NCBI GenBank assembly: GCA_950022295.1
Contig: OX465596.1
Location: forward strand, 126,336,501 to 126,400,500
DNA from: Bromus sterilis
Lineage: Eukaryota; Streptophyta; Magnoliopsida; Poales; Poaceae
Direction of reading: 5' to 3'
DNA length: 64,000 nt
Made by a program: the position numbers and the translations under genes. Below are positions 36,055 to 48,410 of this stretch, piece by piece (positions within the stretch are counted from its first letter, which is position 1; the number at the start of each line of letters is the position of its first letter). The notes below the pieces were generated by a model. It searched no databases. It saw only the letters and a list, made by a program, of their open reading frames with translations, and was not told the DNA's origin.

Positions 36055-36645
36055 TGACTGCCTGTAGGAAGCCACCCAACCACTACCTGGTCGAAGTTGA
36101 GTCTAGACTTTGAAAAACTATTTTGCTAACTTAATATTTGGCTTACGGGCCCACATCGATGTCACTACGTGTGATATCTATGGTATTAGGATCCTTTTCT
36201 CCTTACCTATGCTCTGGGAATCTGCTCTCTTATCCTTGCTGGTAAGTTTTACAAACTCTGACATTAGGATCACGTTCACTTGATTCCATCCGGCGTTTTG
36301 GTGCTTCCCCATTGATTGAGTCGTGTTGCGGGAGTTCTACCCCAGGTCCCGGACCGCGGATCCATTCTCATTCTGGGCAGGCTGCGCTTCCTCTGGCATT
36401 AACTCCTGTGGCCAACAGTTTTCTTGCGGCGTGATTGACATAGTGGAATCTATGTCGCGTCGTGTAATCCTTACCGCGGTCTGCGCGCCGCCTAGTGTGT
36501 CCTTTTTCCTTAATTTCTACGACGTTACGCTACCCGATTTTCGATATATCCGCGCCTCCTCTTTGTTGTCGCTTTACCTCTTACTCGTTTCCGGCATCTC
36601 GTTAAAATGTTCATCGCTGAAATACCCCTGTTAAATTCTAGTAGG
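36055..36645 (+). other. Chromovirus leader
   Basis: 590 bp between primer site and gag with no long frame. Part of it (about 36089-36123) is echoed upstream of LTR-X copy 3. Confidence 0.7.
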
Positions 36646-37650
36646 ATGGCTGGTCGTGGTGGTCGTGGTCGTGGTCATGGTGCCAACGATCCACCTCCGC
36701 CGCCGGACTACATGGCCGCGATGATGCAGCTGTTTCAGATGAACCAAGTGTTTATGCAAGGAGTCATAGATCAGCTCCAGAACCAGAATCAAAACCAGAA
36801 CCAGCACCAGAACCAACCGCCTGTGGTTACTCTGCGGGATTTCATGCGTCTCAATCCCCCTCTCTTCCACCAACCGGAACAGCCGCTGGATGCTAATGAT
36901 TGGCTTCGTGACATCACTCGTCAGCTGGAGTTCGCTAATATGAGCGCTGGTGATTATTTCAACTTCGCGTCCTATTTCCTGCGTGGTCCCGCTGCTCAGT
37001 GGTGGGAAACCTAAAAGGGCTCGCTAGCTGAAGGGACTGTCGTCACCTGGAATGACTTCAAGACTGCCTTCCGCGCTCGTTATGTCCCCCAGGCGATTAT
37101 GAACCGTATGAAGGCCGAGTTCCGCAACCTCGTTCAGGGCAACAAAACTGTCGAGGCATACCAGAGGGAATTCCTCCGCCTCTCCCGCTATGCTGCAAGT
37201 GACCTCCCCAATGATGCAAGTAGGCAAGAGAAGTTCCGTGATGGACTCAACCCAGATCTCCAGCTTGCACTGGCTTTGCACATCTTCCCTGACTTCGCCA
37301 CCATGGTGAACCAGACTATCACTCTCGAGACCGCTCAGCTTAAGTTCGGTGGTTCGTCGAAGCGCCCCCGTGATGCTGGCTCATCTTCGGGCACAGCACA
37401 GAAGCAACGCGTTTGGCTTCCACACAGTGTGTATCGTCCACCTGCCCCGGCACCAAGGCCGTCGTATGTTGTACCTCGTCTGCCTCCGCCCCCGCCGAGA
37501 AAGCCGAAGACTGAGACTGCACCCCTCCGTCCTCAAGATGGCATGTGTTTCAAGTGCCGTCAGCCAGGCCATATTTCCAGAGACTGCCCTCAGCGACAGA
37601 ATCAACTGGTAGTTCACCCTGCTGGCCGCGGAAATGGTCGTGGCAACAAT
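36646..37650 (+). pseudogene. Chromovirus Gag with zinc knuckle, one nonsense codon
   Basis: Start chosen at MAGRGGRGRG, the usual chromovirus Gag start, 13 codons inside the open frame. Next come an Asn/Gln-rich repeat (NQNQNQ, around residues 45-60) and the Gag core (LDANDWLRDITRQLEF, then FNFASYFLRGPAAQWWET). A TAA at 37012-37014 interrupts the core directly after WWET; the same frame then continues with WNDFKTAFRARYVPQ and EFLRLSRYA. A Pro-rich linker leads to one CCHC knuckle, CFKCRQPGHISRDC, at about 37546-37587. Gag would form the particle and bind element RNA. Confidence 0.88.
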
Positions 37651-38307
37651 GGGACCCTCAACTATAATACTGGGTCAAATCCTCATGCTCGTGGTCATGC
37701 TTACAACATTGATGTTGAAGCAGCTCAGGCACAGCCCGCTACAGTGATGGGTACTCTCCTCGTTAACTCAATACCTGCTACTGTTTTATTTGATACAGGA
37801 GCATTGCATTCATTTATGTCTGGAGCATTTGCATCTAAGCATGGCATATATCACGAAAAGATGCGTACTCCCTTGGCCGTAAAAACACTCGGTGGCATGT
37901 GTCACGTTGACATGCTAGCACCTAACATCACCGTCGAGATCGAAAGGATTGAGTTCCTTGTCTCCCCAGATATTCTGAAAACATCCACTATTGACCTTAT
38001 CTTGGGTATGGATTGGCTGAAAGCCCACAATGTCGCACTTTATTGTGGCACCAAGGTCAACCAACTTTTTCATCCTTCTGGCGCGATTGTGAGTCACACT
38101 TCCATTGTGTCGATGAATGCCGAAGCTCGTATATATGCTCTGAATGCCTTGAATGTCGCACCTCTCGAAGGGATTGAGAAATTCCCAATCGTTTGTGATT
38201 TTACCGACGTATTCCCAGAAGAACTACCGGGGATACCCCCGATTAGGGAAGTTGAATTCGTCATCGACTTGAAGCCTGGCACCGTCCCTATTGCCAAGCG
38301 CCCGTAT
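37651..38307 (+). pseudogene. Chromovirus protease and start of reverse transcriptase
   Basis: In frame with gag. The retropepsin core VLFDTGALHSFMSGAF carries the D-T-G-A active site at about 37788-37799. The second hydrophobic element, TIDLILGMDWL, is at about 37988-38020. The N-terminal RT lead-in FPEELPGIPPIREVEFVIDL follows at about 38211-38270, ending KRPY, where the Copia element is inserted at 38308. The frame is open throughout. Confidence 0.88.
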
Positions 38308-40065
38308 TGTAGGGGTTCGCAGCAGAAAACACAAATTTTTCTAACTAGCGTTCCCTTAACCCAAGATCTAGCTAGCTGTATTACCGTAACGGACAGTAGT
38401 GCGGAAATAACATACCTCGGGGTGTAGTCCGTTGCGCGGGAAACGTTCCCGCAAACGTGGTTGATGTAGCCGATCAAGTTTCACAGCCCCCTGGCTGTGT
38501 TGAGCACCCGGATGGGTGTAGTGCCACACGTGCAGCACCTCGTAGTACTCGCACACGTACGAGACTCGATGACGACCTCCGTTCTCCGATCCAGCGGAGG
38601 GGGCGGAAGCAGACCTCCGGACGGAGCTTCGGCAGCACGACGGCCTCCGATTCTAGCAGAGAGGTCTCAATTCCACTACAGGCTCACACTAGGGAGCCCA
38701 CCGTGGAAGAGACCAGAGAGGGGAGGAGACCGGAGAAAACCGATCTCAATTCGGAGTTATATTTATTTTCTCACGAATTTCTGTGTATTAATTATGTGCA
38801 CCCTACCTGTCTTTATATAGGCTGGGGAAGGGAGTCAACCCACCTCCCCTAGCAATGTGGGACTAAACCCTTCGCTAGGGGGGAGTTGGCCGGCCAAGGG
38901 GGGAGAGGGGGCGCACCCCTCATGGGCCCTAGGGCCCATGGCGCCTCCCCCCCCCTTTTTCTTTTCTTTTTTTCTTTTCCCTTTAATTCCTTAATGGGCC
39001 TTTTTCTCCACTAAGGCCCATAGCACATATTAATTAGAAATAAAATGATTTTAATTATTAATTCAATTAATTAATAACTAAAACATATTATTCCATCTCC
39101 CGGTGCTCCGGAAACACTTCCGGCTCACTCCGAACTTGTTTCGGTTCAATACGGTACTCCTCCGATATTGTCTCCTTAATTCTCTGGTTGCTCCGATGGT
39201 TCCGAAAAGGTCTCCGATTTCATCGAGCCCTTAAGTGTGTTACCCTACGGTCCGAGAACACTCCAGTCATGACCGACCAGAGGCAACAGTCAATGATCAT
39301 CAGCGGGACCTGGATGCCCATAATGACCCCTGTGCATTCCGGATATCAATACCGATTGGACCTTACGCCGTATAGCATTCCCTTTGTCAGCGATACTGGA
39401 TTGTTCCGAGATTCGATCAATGACATCCTATGTCTGGTTCAACCTCGTTCTGAACTAAATCCTTATACACTCGTTCCCGTGATATTCATCCCCGTGACCT
39501 AGTCACACGCTGCGCAGCTTTATGGATGGAATCTCACCGAGTGGGCCCTGAGTATCTATCCATTATATGGATTGACAAATCCCGCTCTTGTAAACAATAC
39601 TCCTCAACGTATCTCCACGGAATACCTAAGATACAACCGTTATGACCAGCATATTTCAGTCAGGTGGTGGGATGTAAGTCAAAGCATCCGGGAAGATAGT
39701 GATTATGCACGTACTCACGGTCAAAGGAACGGTCTACCACGTTCTGTAATTACAACACTGAACCTTCATAAGATTTGATCATGCTGTAATGCTTTCTTTG
39801 GGTAATGTTCATCACGTCACTTAACCAGTGAGGTGACCTCATAGTCAAGAGACTTAATTGTCCATGATCGCGAAACTACGATCATCATGTTGACCATGAA
39901 CTAGTTATCGATGTAGAGGCTAACTAGGAACTCTGGGTGTTTCTATACCACACCTGCATCATTGTTTCACTGATGCAGTTCTAGCACGGTATGAAACTGG
40001 TTATGAACTTGCTTAGATATATTGGAATAATCATATATTATTTGCCTCTAGAGCAATATCCAACA
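38308..40065 (-). repeat. 3' LTR of gag-only Copia
   Basis: 1758 bp. Minus-strand start TGTTGGATATTGCTCTAGAGG, end CGAACCCCTACA. A minus-strand TATA box CTATATAAAG lies at 38811-38820. Nearly identical to 44873-46628. Confidence 0.93.
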
Positions 40066-40078
40066 GTCTCCCACTTGC
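40066..40078 (-). promoter_or_regulatory. Polypurine tract of Copia element
   Basis: Reads GCAAGTGGGAGAC on the minus strand, immediately before the 3' LTR; this is the typical BARE/Angela-type plus-strand primer. Confidence 0.85.
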
Positions 40079-43071
40079 ACTAGAGTGCTAATAATCTAGC
40101 CGCATTTTCCCGATCATAATCATCTTATCACATAAGTGTTTCATTGATCATGCATGCTCATGGAAGAGGGTTCGTCAATGAACTGCACCAATTCAGATTC
40201 GTATGTTTCCTTAGCAACTGGTATAGGTCAAAAAACTCTTTTGACATACCACTCAATATCATATAATGGTTGGATATAAGTTTCGAGGGAGAGTGAGACT
40301 ATTATTTCACAGTATCCTCCAATGATCTCTTGGTTCAGTCTTTAGAAGACTCATCCATAGTCATATATACTGGGAAATACACTCAGCCAGAAGTCCAATA
40401 CTTCTAACGCTAAACTTTTATCCATACGTCTACTTTTTTAAGTAGTATTATGTTTGTAGTACCGTGAATTTTGCTCACATTTCTTTCATATCTTTGGTGA
40501 TGTCTCTAATTCCATATAGACCCATAATATGGCTTGCAATTGTAATCTTGCATTACATTCAAGTCTATTATCCTCTTCTATATTTTAGAGAATAGTCCTC
40601 AGTATTCCTCTCTATACTGAATTCATGGACTTTATTCAGATTCTGTGTTTTACTCCTAAAGCACATCGGAATCTGTTCTTCTTTCAAGAACTTTTGAGTC
40701 ATTCTGTTGTTGGATTCACAATGCATGTTATATGGTAGAATCATATGTCAAGAACATATAAGATCACATGTCCAGTACATGGTGCATCTCTATTCTTCCA
40801 TCAAGACATTGCTTGTGATATTTGGATTTCATCCATTATATAATTTCTAGCCACAAGAACCTGTTTCTTGTCTAGAAGATTATTCCAACCTTCACTTTGT
40901 TTCATTATCCGTATCTTAATCTACTCATATAGATTTCAACGTGTAATGTGTTGGTATTTCATTTAAAAGAAGATTCTTGCAATCTTGTATTTTATTTGCC
41001 TTATGCTCTATATATATATCATAATGCACATATGTATATAAGACGATTCTCTGTATACACAATCAATGCATATCCATATATATACATATGAGATCATTCT
41101 TCACACATATCAATGCATATATGTTTGAGACAATGATCATGCTCCTACTCAAATATATCCATCATATAATCATATATTTGTGGTTCAGCTTTCATCAAGT
41201 CATTTTATTGTTTATTATGTCTTACATAATGACAATGCTTCCAAAGCTCCCACTCAGAAAATTCCCTCTGCATTCCAAGTTTCTGGGAAGTTTTCAAAGC
41301 TCCCACTCAGTTTCATGAAACTGCAGGCCCACTCAATATTTTGGTCATCACAAAATTACTTGATCAAATCAAGGTTGAGGGTTCCTGTCTTGAGGTACTG
41401 TAGTCCATCCTTTTAACGAAGTAACCTTCGTCATGCCCATTGCAATTCTCTTTCAAATCCAAATTTGACTGAGATGCAATTTCAGGCTATGGTCCATCGT
41501 AGTGTAAATGAAATATTTTATTGATTAAAGCATTCCTACGTTTCCGTAGTCAATCACCATTGAAATTTGGTCATAACCAAATAATGCCTTATGTCCATTA
41601 CATTATTCTCAATAACTCTCCAGTTTGTCGAGAATATGAAATAACCGATTTATTTCACAGGACGTGAGCCATCCTTAATGTAACTCAATATTATTTCATT
41701 TCTCCTCGTGTTCTAGGCCACCATCATTCCTTTGTGTCTTCAAGCAATATTATTCCCTATTGTTTTATTAAGAAGACTCATGATTATTGTTCTGTACAGA
41801 ACGTATTCATGACAACCTTCTAAATTCAACAATGGCTTCAACTCATATACCAAGATCAATCATCTTTGGCATGTCCTTCCTTATATAGCGTCATTACAGC
41901 GGAACATGCTTCTGTTGCAATACTCTGATATTCTGAAGGCAAGGTCCAATACCCCGGTCAAGGTTTCCATTATCTCCCATTGGATCCGTGTCGAGAGACT
42001 TTTCTCGTATTACCAATTAAGCAACACAAATTTTGCTATTCGGGAAGAATATGTAATTTCAATTGCTCGTAGTTTTATTACAAAGAAATTCTTTCTTTTA
42101 AGAAACCTTATAACACCATCAGTTATGGAGCTATCATGTCTCGTTTAGAATCAGGATGGTTTCCTATTCATGAAGTGGGTGTTTTAACTTAATGAATTAA
42201 AACAACTTATTCGACAATAACTATAGTGCTAGGGGAAAGAACGTTTAGACCATACTACGGTTTAGTATGACTACGAATGGTTTAAGTAGTCTAGCACTTT
42301 CAACTTCCATCGTAGTTTGTGGTACAACTTCCACAAGTCTCCCATTATGTCAATATCAATACTTATCACTTCGGATCGTAGCGTCGTGATATGTATCCTT
42401 GTATTCTCACTTCTCACTGTGATTCCCGAATCTCAGTTTTATGATCTCAAGTGAATACAACTTTCAATTAATCATATGAAGTCTTTAATGATAACTCACA
42501 TGCCCATTCTACATCATTTATGTATAATGATTGGCACAAGTTCTACTTGCTAGAACCTTGTCATGATTATATTTATTGCAGAGGTTCATAGATCGTGTAT
42601 CTAATCCATCTCATGCAATCAAGTTATGATTTTCATTCGATAATGAACTCACAAGTTAATAGATCATACATTTAATGAATTCATCCGTTATGAAGTCACC
42701 TCATGCAATCAAATCTTTGACTTGTTGTAATCAAGACAACTTTATCATTAAACATTGAATATTTCTTGACAATAATAGCAGTATTATAAATGCTTTCTAT
42801 CATATCATAAATCAAGACGTAATCAAAGTATAAGCACACTTTTATTCATAAAGATGGAACAACTGACTTGTCTCATTACATGAATAACTTTGTCTCGCGA
42901 GATGCAAGACATACAACTAAGTGTTCATACTATAATGATTACATAAGATTTATCTAATACTCTAAGTATCTCCTATGATAGATGTCTCGGTGGAATCCAT
43001 GCTGGCCATCAACTGACTTGATGTCCATCAATCCTTGATTTCACCTCTTCCCGTCCATGCAACAGCAAGTC
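40079..43071 (-). other. AT-rich non-coding filler of the Copia element
   Basis: About 3 kb where pol should lie. No frame of note on either strand and none of the integrase, reverse transcriptase or RNase H motifs. Several CTCCCACTCA-type repeats occur around 41245-41330. Confidence 0.7.
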
Positions 43072-43164
43072 CTGTTTTCATAAAACAGAATAAGTATCAA
43101 ATACTCATTTACTGCACTTGTTGTATAAGGGAGTAAACATTTATAAAGTATATCAAGTATATAC
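43072..43164 (-). other. Possible 93-bp intron at the end of Copia gag
   Basis: Minus-strand donor G|GTATATAC, acceptor TGAAAACAG|G preceded by a T-rich tract. After removal, the frame continues GLAVAWTGRGEIKD and stops. Splicing near the gag end has been described for barley BARE transcripts, which supports but does not prove this call. Confidence 0.45.
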
Positions 43165-43799
43165 CTTCTCCATCGACAACTTCTCCTTCAATGGGTTCAA
43201 CCTCCAGGTACTGGAGTCTATCCATGAAGTCAGAGAACTCGAGGCATTCACCTCTGCCGACATAGCCATGGACATGGTCTGTATAGCTCGGTGGAAGCGA
43301 GTGTAACACCGTGTATATCGCAGACTCATGTGTGGTATCATAGTCAAATTCATCTACGAGGCTCAGATGTATCTCATGCATCTTGGCCAAGTGTGCCTTC
43401 AGGCAAGAGCCTTCTTCCATCTTTGTAGAGAGAAACTCACTTTCTAACTCAAATCTGGCAACTCTAAACTGATGCAAGTTTGATGACTTCAGCTCATCGA
43501 TCATATCGTATGTATCCAAATCAGCATACTCCTCACGCAAAGGTTGCGGAATGCTGGTTTCTATGATACCCTTAGCTATGGCATATGTCCTTCGACGATA
43601 ATGATAATCAATCGCCGCTTGTGCATCAATGTCGTTTTTCTGGAGGGTTTCCCACATGTCTTTTAGTTAAGAATGATAGGTTGATTCTCTTGAGCACGGC
43701 TCTAAGGCGTAAGTACCAACTAATGAAGTTTGACCCATTTTCTCTAAGTCTTTCACCATGTAAGAAGGAAACCATTTCAAGGTACTGGCTATTATCCAT
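43072..43799 (-). pseudogene. Copia Gag (UBN2-like), one frameshift, possible 3' intron
   Basis: The start is the ATG at 43797-43799, giving MDNSQYLEMVSFLHGERL and the motif NGSNFISWYLRLRAVL, typical of the Copia Gag N-terminus (L-x-G-x-N-F-x-x-W). The frame shifts near 43660. From 43657 the other frame runs 182 residues: MWETLQKND, YAIAKGIIETSI, TYDMIDELKSSN, EGSCLKAHLAKMHEIHLSL, SLPPSYTDHVHGY. These match the UBN2/retrotran_gag_2 family. No zinc knuckle remains. A GT...AG pair (43164 to 43072) near the end would, if spliced, replace a hydrophobic tail with a short one ending at a TGA near 43030. Confidence 0.78.
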
Positions 43800-44858
43800 T
43801 TTTCTACAAACATAATTGCAAGGAACACAATTAAGACTAGTTCACAACAATGAGTTCATATAATCAAATTATATATGAGCTCACACTAAAACATTTCATC
43901 CCTAAGAAGTTTTAGTGATTACATGATCCAGATTCACTGCCCGACCTCGAATATCACACGGCCGACGGGTCAGTTTCAAAGGTAGACAACAACTTGTGCG
44001 ATCACATTATCTTATATGTACTGTGATTCATGCTCGATCTTTCGATCTCTAGTATTCCGAGGCCATATCTGCATATGCTAGGCTCGCCAAATTAACCTCC
44101 ATGTTATATGCTGCTCAGCAAGGCCATATTTTCATATGCCAGGCTTGCCGAACCCAACCTCATGTGAACTCCATTGAATATGTAGGAAAACTCCGGTAAG
44201 TACGGAGCATCAGGCCATATGGGAGAACCTTCCGGGTGGTGCACACTTCGGTAGAATACTTATGTTTGGCTTTGTTAAGGGATCATCTTATCACATGCTA
44301 CCGTCGTGTATCCTATACTAGCAAGTTTTAAGATGTCTGGGCTATGGCAACACTAAGTCTACAGTGTCTCCATTTTAGTTTGTTTTATGATGACGATTAC
44401 TACTTACTAGTAACACATAGCAAAGCTATCACTACATCACAAACAAACAAACGATAGCCCCCACTTTGCAATACAAGGTTTAGACAGTCTAGTTGTATAT
44501 TGCAAGTTTTACGTGGCTGCTAGGGCTTTCATAGTTAAACAGGTTTTAACCTACGAGTCAACCACAACGTCAACCATACGATTGTCTCTATTACACCCCG
44601 CACGGGGCCCTCCGTTGCAAATGCCACATCCGCTAAAGTAGAGAGACAGACACCCCCCTAGCCACTTTATACGGTACAAGCCGCATGTCAAGCGTGGAAC
44701 CAGTCTCGCGTAAGAGTACGCGTAAAGTCGGTCGGGGGCCGCTTCATCAAACAATGCCGCAGATGTGAACAAGTACACGTGGGAGGGTAACAATCATACA
44801 ATCAACGCCCACATCCCCGATGTGTTCTATCCGTACAGTAATACTAAGCATAGACCTA
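43800..44858 (-). other. Copia leader region
   Basis: About 1 kb between primer site and gag ATG on the minus strand. No coding frame of note. Contains two GAGGCCATAT/AAGGCCATAT-type repeats around 44060-44150. Confidence 0.6.
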
Positions 44859-44871
44859 GCTCATGATACCA
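44859..44871 (-). promoter_or_regulatory. Primer binding site of Copia (tRNA-Met type)
   Basis: TGGTATCATGAGC on the minus strand, one base from the 5' LTR. Close to the TGGTATCAGAGC site of BARE-type Copia elements. Fixes the orientation as minus. Confidence 0.85.
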
Positions 44872-44872
44872 C

Positions 44873-46628
44873 TGTAGGGGTTCGCAGCAGAAAACACAAA
44901 TTTTTCTAACTAGCGTTCCCTTAACCCAAGATCTAGCTAGCCGTATTACCGTAACGGACAGTAGTGCGGAAATACCATACCTCGGGGTGTAGTCCGTTGC
45001 GCGGGAAACGTTCCCGCAAACGTGGTTGATGTAGCCGATCAAGTTTCACAGCCCCCTGGATGTGTTGAGCACCCGGATGGGTGTAGTGCCACACGTGCAG
45101 CACCTCGTAGTACTCGCACACGTACGAGACTCGATGACGACCTCCGTTCTCCGATCCAGCGAAGGGGGCGGAAGCAGACCTCCGGACGGAGCTTCGGCAG
45201 CACGACGGCCTCCGATTCTAGCAGAGAGGTCTCAATTACACTACAGGCTCACACTAGGGAGCCCACCGTGGAAGAGACCAGAGAGGGGAGGAGACCGGAG
45301 AAAACTGATCTCAATTCGGAGTTATATTTATTTTCTCACGAATTTCTGTGTATTAATTATGTGCACCCTGCCTGTCTTTATATAGGCTGGGGAAGGGAGT
45401 CAACCCACCTCCCCTAGCAATGTGGGACTAAACCCTTTGCTAGGGGGGAGTTGGCCGGCCAAGGGGGGAGAGGGGGCGCACCCCTCATGGGCCCTAGGGC
45501 CCATGGCGCCTCCCCCCCTTTTTCTTTTCTTTTTTCTTTTCCCTTTAATTCCTTAATGGGCCTTTTTCTCCACTAAGGCCCATAGCACATATTAATTAGA
45601 AATAAAATGATTTTAATTATTAATTCAATTAATTAATAACTAAAACATATTATTCCATCTCCCGGTGCTCCGGAAACACTTCCGGCTCACTCCGAACTTG
45701 TTTCGGTTCAATACGGTACTCCTCCGATATTGTCTCCTTAATTCTCTGGTTGCTCCGATGGTTCCGAAAAGGTCTCCGATTTCATCGAGCCCTTAAGTGT
45801 GTTACCCTACGGTCCGAGAACACTCCAGTCATGACCGACCAGAGGCAACAGTCAATGATCATCAGCGGGACCTGGATGCCCATAATGACCCCTGTGCATT
45901 CCGGATATCAATACCGATTGGACCTTACGCCGTATAGCATTCCCTTTGTCAGCGATACTGGATTGTTCCGAGATTCGATCAATGACATCCTATGTCTGGT
46001 TCAACCTCGTTCCGAACTAAATCCTTATACACTCGTTCCCGTGATATTCATCCCCGTGACCTAGTCACACGCTGCGCAGCTTTATGGATGGAATCTCACC
46101 GAGTGGGCCCTGAGTATCTATCCATTATATGGATTGACAAATCCCGCTCTTGTAAACAATACTCCTCAACGTATCTCCACGGAATACCTAAGATACAACC
46201 GTTATGACCCGCATATTTCAGTCAGGTGGTGGGATGTAAGTCAAAGCATCCGGGAAGATAGTGATTATGCACGTACTCACGGTCAAAGGAACGGTCTACC
46301 ACGTTCTGTAATTACAACACTGAACCTTCATAAGATTTGATCATGCTGTAATGCTTTCTTTGGGTAATGTTCATCACGTCACTTAACCAGTGAGGTGACC
46401 TCATAGTCAAGAGACTTAATTGTCCATGATCGCGAAACTACGATCATCATGTTGACCATGAACTAGTTATCGATGTAGAGGCTAACTAGGAACTCTGGGT
46501 ATTTCTATACCACACCTGGATCATTGTTTCACTGATGCAGTTCTAGCACGGTATGAAACTGGTTATGAACTTGCTTAGATATATTGGAATAATCATATAT
46601 TATTTGCCTCTAGAGCATATATCCAACA
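44873..46628 (-). repeat. 5' LTR of gag-only Copia
   Basis: 1756 bp, start TGTTGGATATATGCTCTAGAGG at 46628, end CCCCTACA at 44873. TATA box CTATATAAAG on the minus strand at 45376-45385. Differs from the 3' LTR at about a dozen bases plus small length changes in C and T runs. Confidence 0.93.
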
Positions 46629-46633
46629 CGTAT

Positions 46634-47177
46634 AAGATGCCACCTCACCACCTCCTTGAATTGAATAAGGAGATCGACACGGCCCTCGAGAAAGGCTTCA
46701 TCCGTCCAAGTTCCTCTGCTTGGGGAGCACCTTTGCTCTTTGTCAAGAAGAATGATGGCACGAACCGTTTGGTCCAAGATTACCGACCTATCAACCAAGC
46801 CACGATACAGAACAAGTACCCCTCCCTCGGATCAATGATCTTTATGATCAACTTGTTGGATCCACGGTGTTTTCAAAACTCGACTTAAGGTTGGGTTACC
46901 ATCAGATCCGGGTCCGTGATGAGGACATCCCGAAGACTGCATTCATTACTCGCTATGGTTCATACGAGTACACTGTCATGTCCTTTGGCTTGACGAATGC
47001 CCCAGCCACTTTCTCCAGATTGATGAACTTTATATTCATGGAATATCTCGACAAGTTTGTCGTGGTTTATCTGGATGATATATTGATTTACTCCAAGACC
47101 GATGCAGAACCTGACATCTTCGTCTTATACTGGAAAAGCTTCGAGAACACAAACTCTATGCTAAGTATTCAAAGTGT
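46634..47177 (+). pseudogene. Chromovirus reverse transcriptase, catalytic part, frameshifted
   Basis: Continues from KRPY across the Copia insertion as KMPPHHLLELNKEI, then LEKGFIRPSSSAWGAPLLFVKKNDG and RLVQDYRPIN (RT motifs 1-2). One frameshift near 46828 replaces the usual PLPRIDDL stretch. The frame from 46867 carries FSKLDLRLGYHQIRV (catalytic Asp), SFGLTNAPATFSRLMN and the active site YLDD at 47068-47079. A second frameshift lies near 47105 before the thumb. The catalytic residues are intact but the reading frame is not. Confidence 0.9.
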
Positions 47178-48410
47178 GTGTTCTGGCTTCCCGAAGTAAC
47201 CTACCTTGGTCATGTGATTTCCAAGGATGGTGTTGCCGTCAACCCCGAACGTATCCAGGCTATTCTTGACTGGACTCCGCCCAGGACCGTCAAGCAAGTT
47301 CGAAGTTTCCTCGGCCTTGCCAGCTATTGCCGCTGTTTTGTTGAGAATTTCTCCAAGATTGCCAAGCCTCTGACTAATCTGCTTCACAAAGGCGTCAAGT
47401 TTGAGTGGACTGATAAATGTCAAGAAAGTTTTCAAGCTCTGAAGGACAAGCTCACTTCACCCCCGGTGCTTGCTCCTCCTGATACTCAGAAGGACTTCAT
47501 GATTTATTGCGATGCGTCTCGTCAAGGATTAGGCTGTGTCCTAATGCAAGAGCGCAAAGTGATTGCTTATGGCTCTCGTCAGTTGCGTTCTCACGAAGAT
47601 AAGTATCAAACTCATGATCTCGAATTGGCAGCAGTAATTTATGCATTGAAGCTGTGGAGACATTACCTCATCGGTAATCGTTGCGAGATCTTCACCGACC
47701 ACCAAAGCCTGAAGTACCTGTTTACTCAGCCCGACCTGAATCTCCGCCAACAGAGATGGCTCGAGACAATAGCCGACTACAACATGGGAATTTCTTACAC
47801 CCCTGGCAAAGCTAATGTGGTGGCCGATGCCTTAAGCCGCAAAGCCTATTGTAGTGAACTGGAAGTTCAAGTAGAGCAGCCACGTCTGTATGAAGAGCTC
47901 CGCAAGATGAACATCGAAATTGTTCCGCAGGGATATGTGAACTCCCTGGTGGTCAAACCAGACCTCGACACCCGCATCAAGACGGTACAACATTATGACT
48001 CTGACATTTGGAAGATTAAGCGTTGTGTCGCCAGCGGAGAGCCCTCATTCTTCACTATTGATGCAAATGATGATAATGCGGTGTACTTCAAGGGTCGTTT
48101 AGTGGTTCCGGTAGCCAAGGCCAACCTGAATTACGCCTCTGATGTCATGAAAGAATCCCATGATACACCTTTGTCGATTCACCCTGGTAGTACCAAGATG
48201 TACCAAGACATTCGTCAGCGGTACTGGTGGTCTAACATGAAGCAAGACATTGCTCGTTATGTTGATGAGTGTGACGTTTGCCGTCGCGTCAAAGCCGAAC
48301 ATCAAAGACCTGTTGGGACTCTGCAACCACTCTCTATTCCTGAATGGAAATGGGACAAGATTGAAATGGACTTCGTCACCGGATTTCCCCGATCACAGAA
48401 AGGTCATGAT
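47178..48410 (+). pseudogene. Chromovirus RT thumb, RNase H and integrase zinc finger
   Basis: Open frame of 438 codons. Residues 1-110: RT connection (TYLGHVISKDGV, VRSFLGLASYCRCFV). Residues 110-225: RNase H with YCDASRQGLG (Asp112), HDLELAAVIYALK (Glu149), IFTDHQSLKYL (Asp174) and NVVADALSR (Asp217). Residues 325-370: integrase H2C2 finger (His328, His335, Cys365, Cys368). Residue 398 is the first catalytic Asp of integrase in KIEMDFVTG. The useful frame ends at HDAIF near 48419, where one inserted base shifts it. Confidence 0.92.

Larger units (their letters stand above)
38308..46628 (-). mobile_element. Gag-only, non-autonomous Copia element (BARE/Angela-like)
   Basis: 8321 bp with perfect target duplications CGTAT (38303-38307 and 46629-46633), inserted in the chromovirus RT gene. 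On the minus strand: 5' LTR 44873-46628, primer site, about 1 kb leader, gag, about 3 kb of AT-rich non-coding DNA, polypurine tract, 3' LTR 38308-40065. No protease, integrase, reverse transcriptase or RNase H motif is visible. The two LTRs show only about a dozen substitutions in 1.76 kb, so it is the youngest datable insertion here. Structure matches the class described in plants as terminal-repeat retrotransposons with a GAG domain (TR-GAG). Confidence 0.9.

Noticed and set aside
40079..43071. Hidden decayed pol gene in the Copia element
   Set aside because: Searched by eye for integrase, YVDD-type RT and RNase H motifs in all minus-strand frames; none found, and the region is AT-rich throughout.
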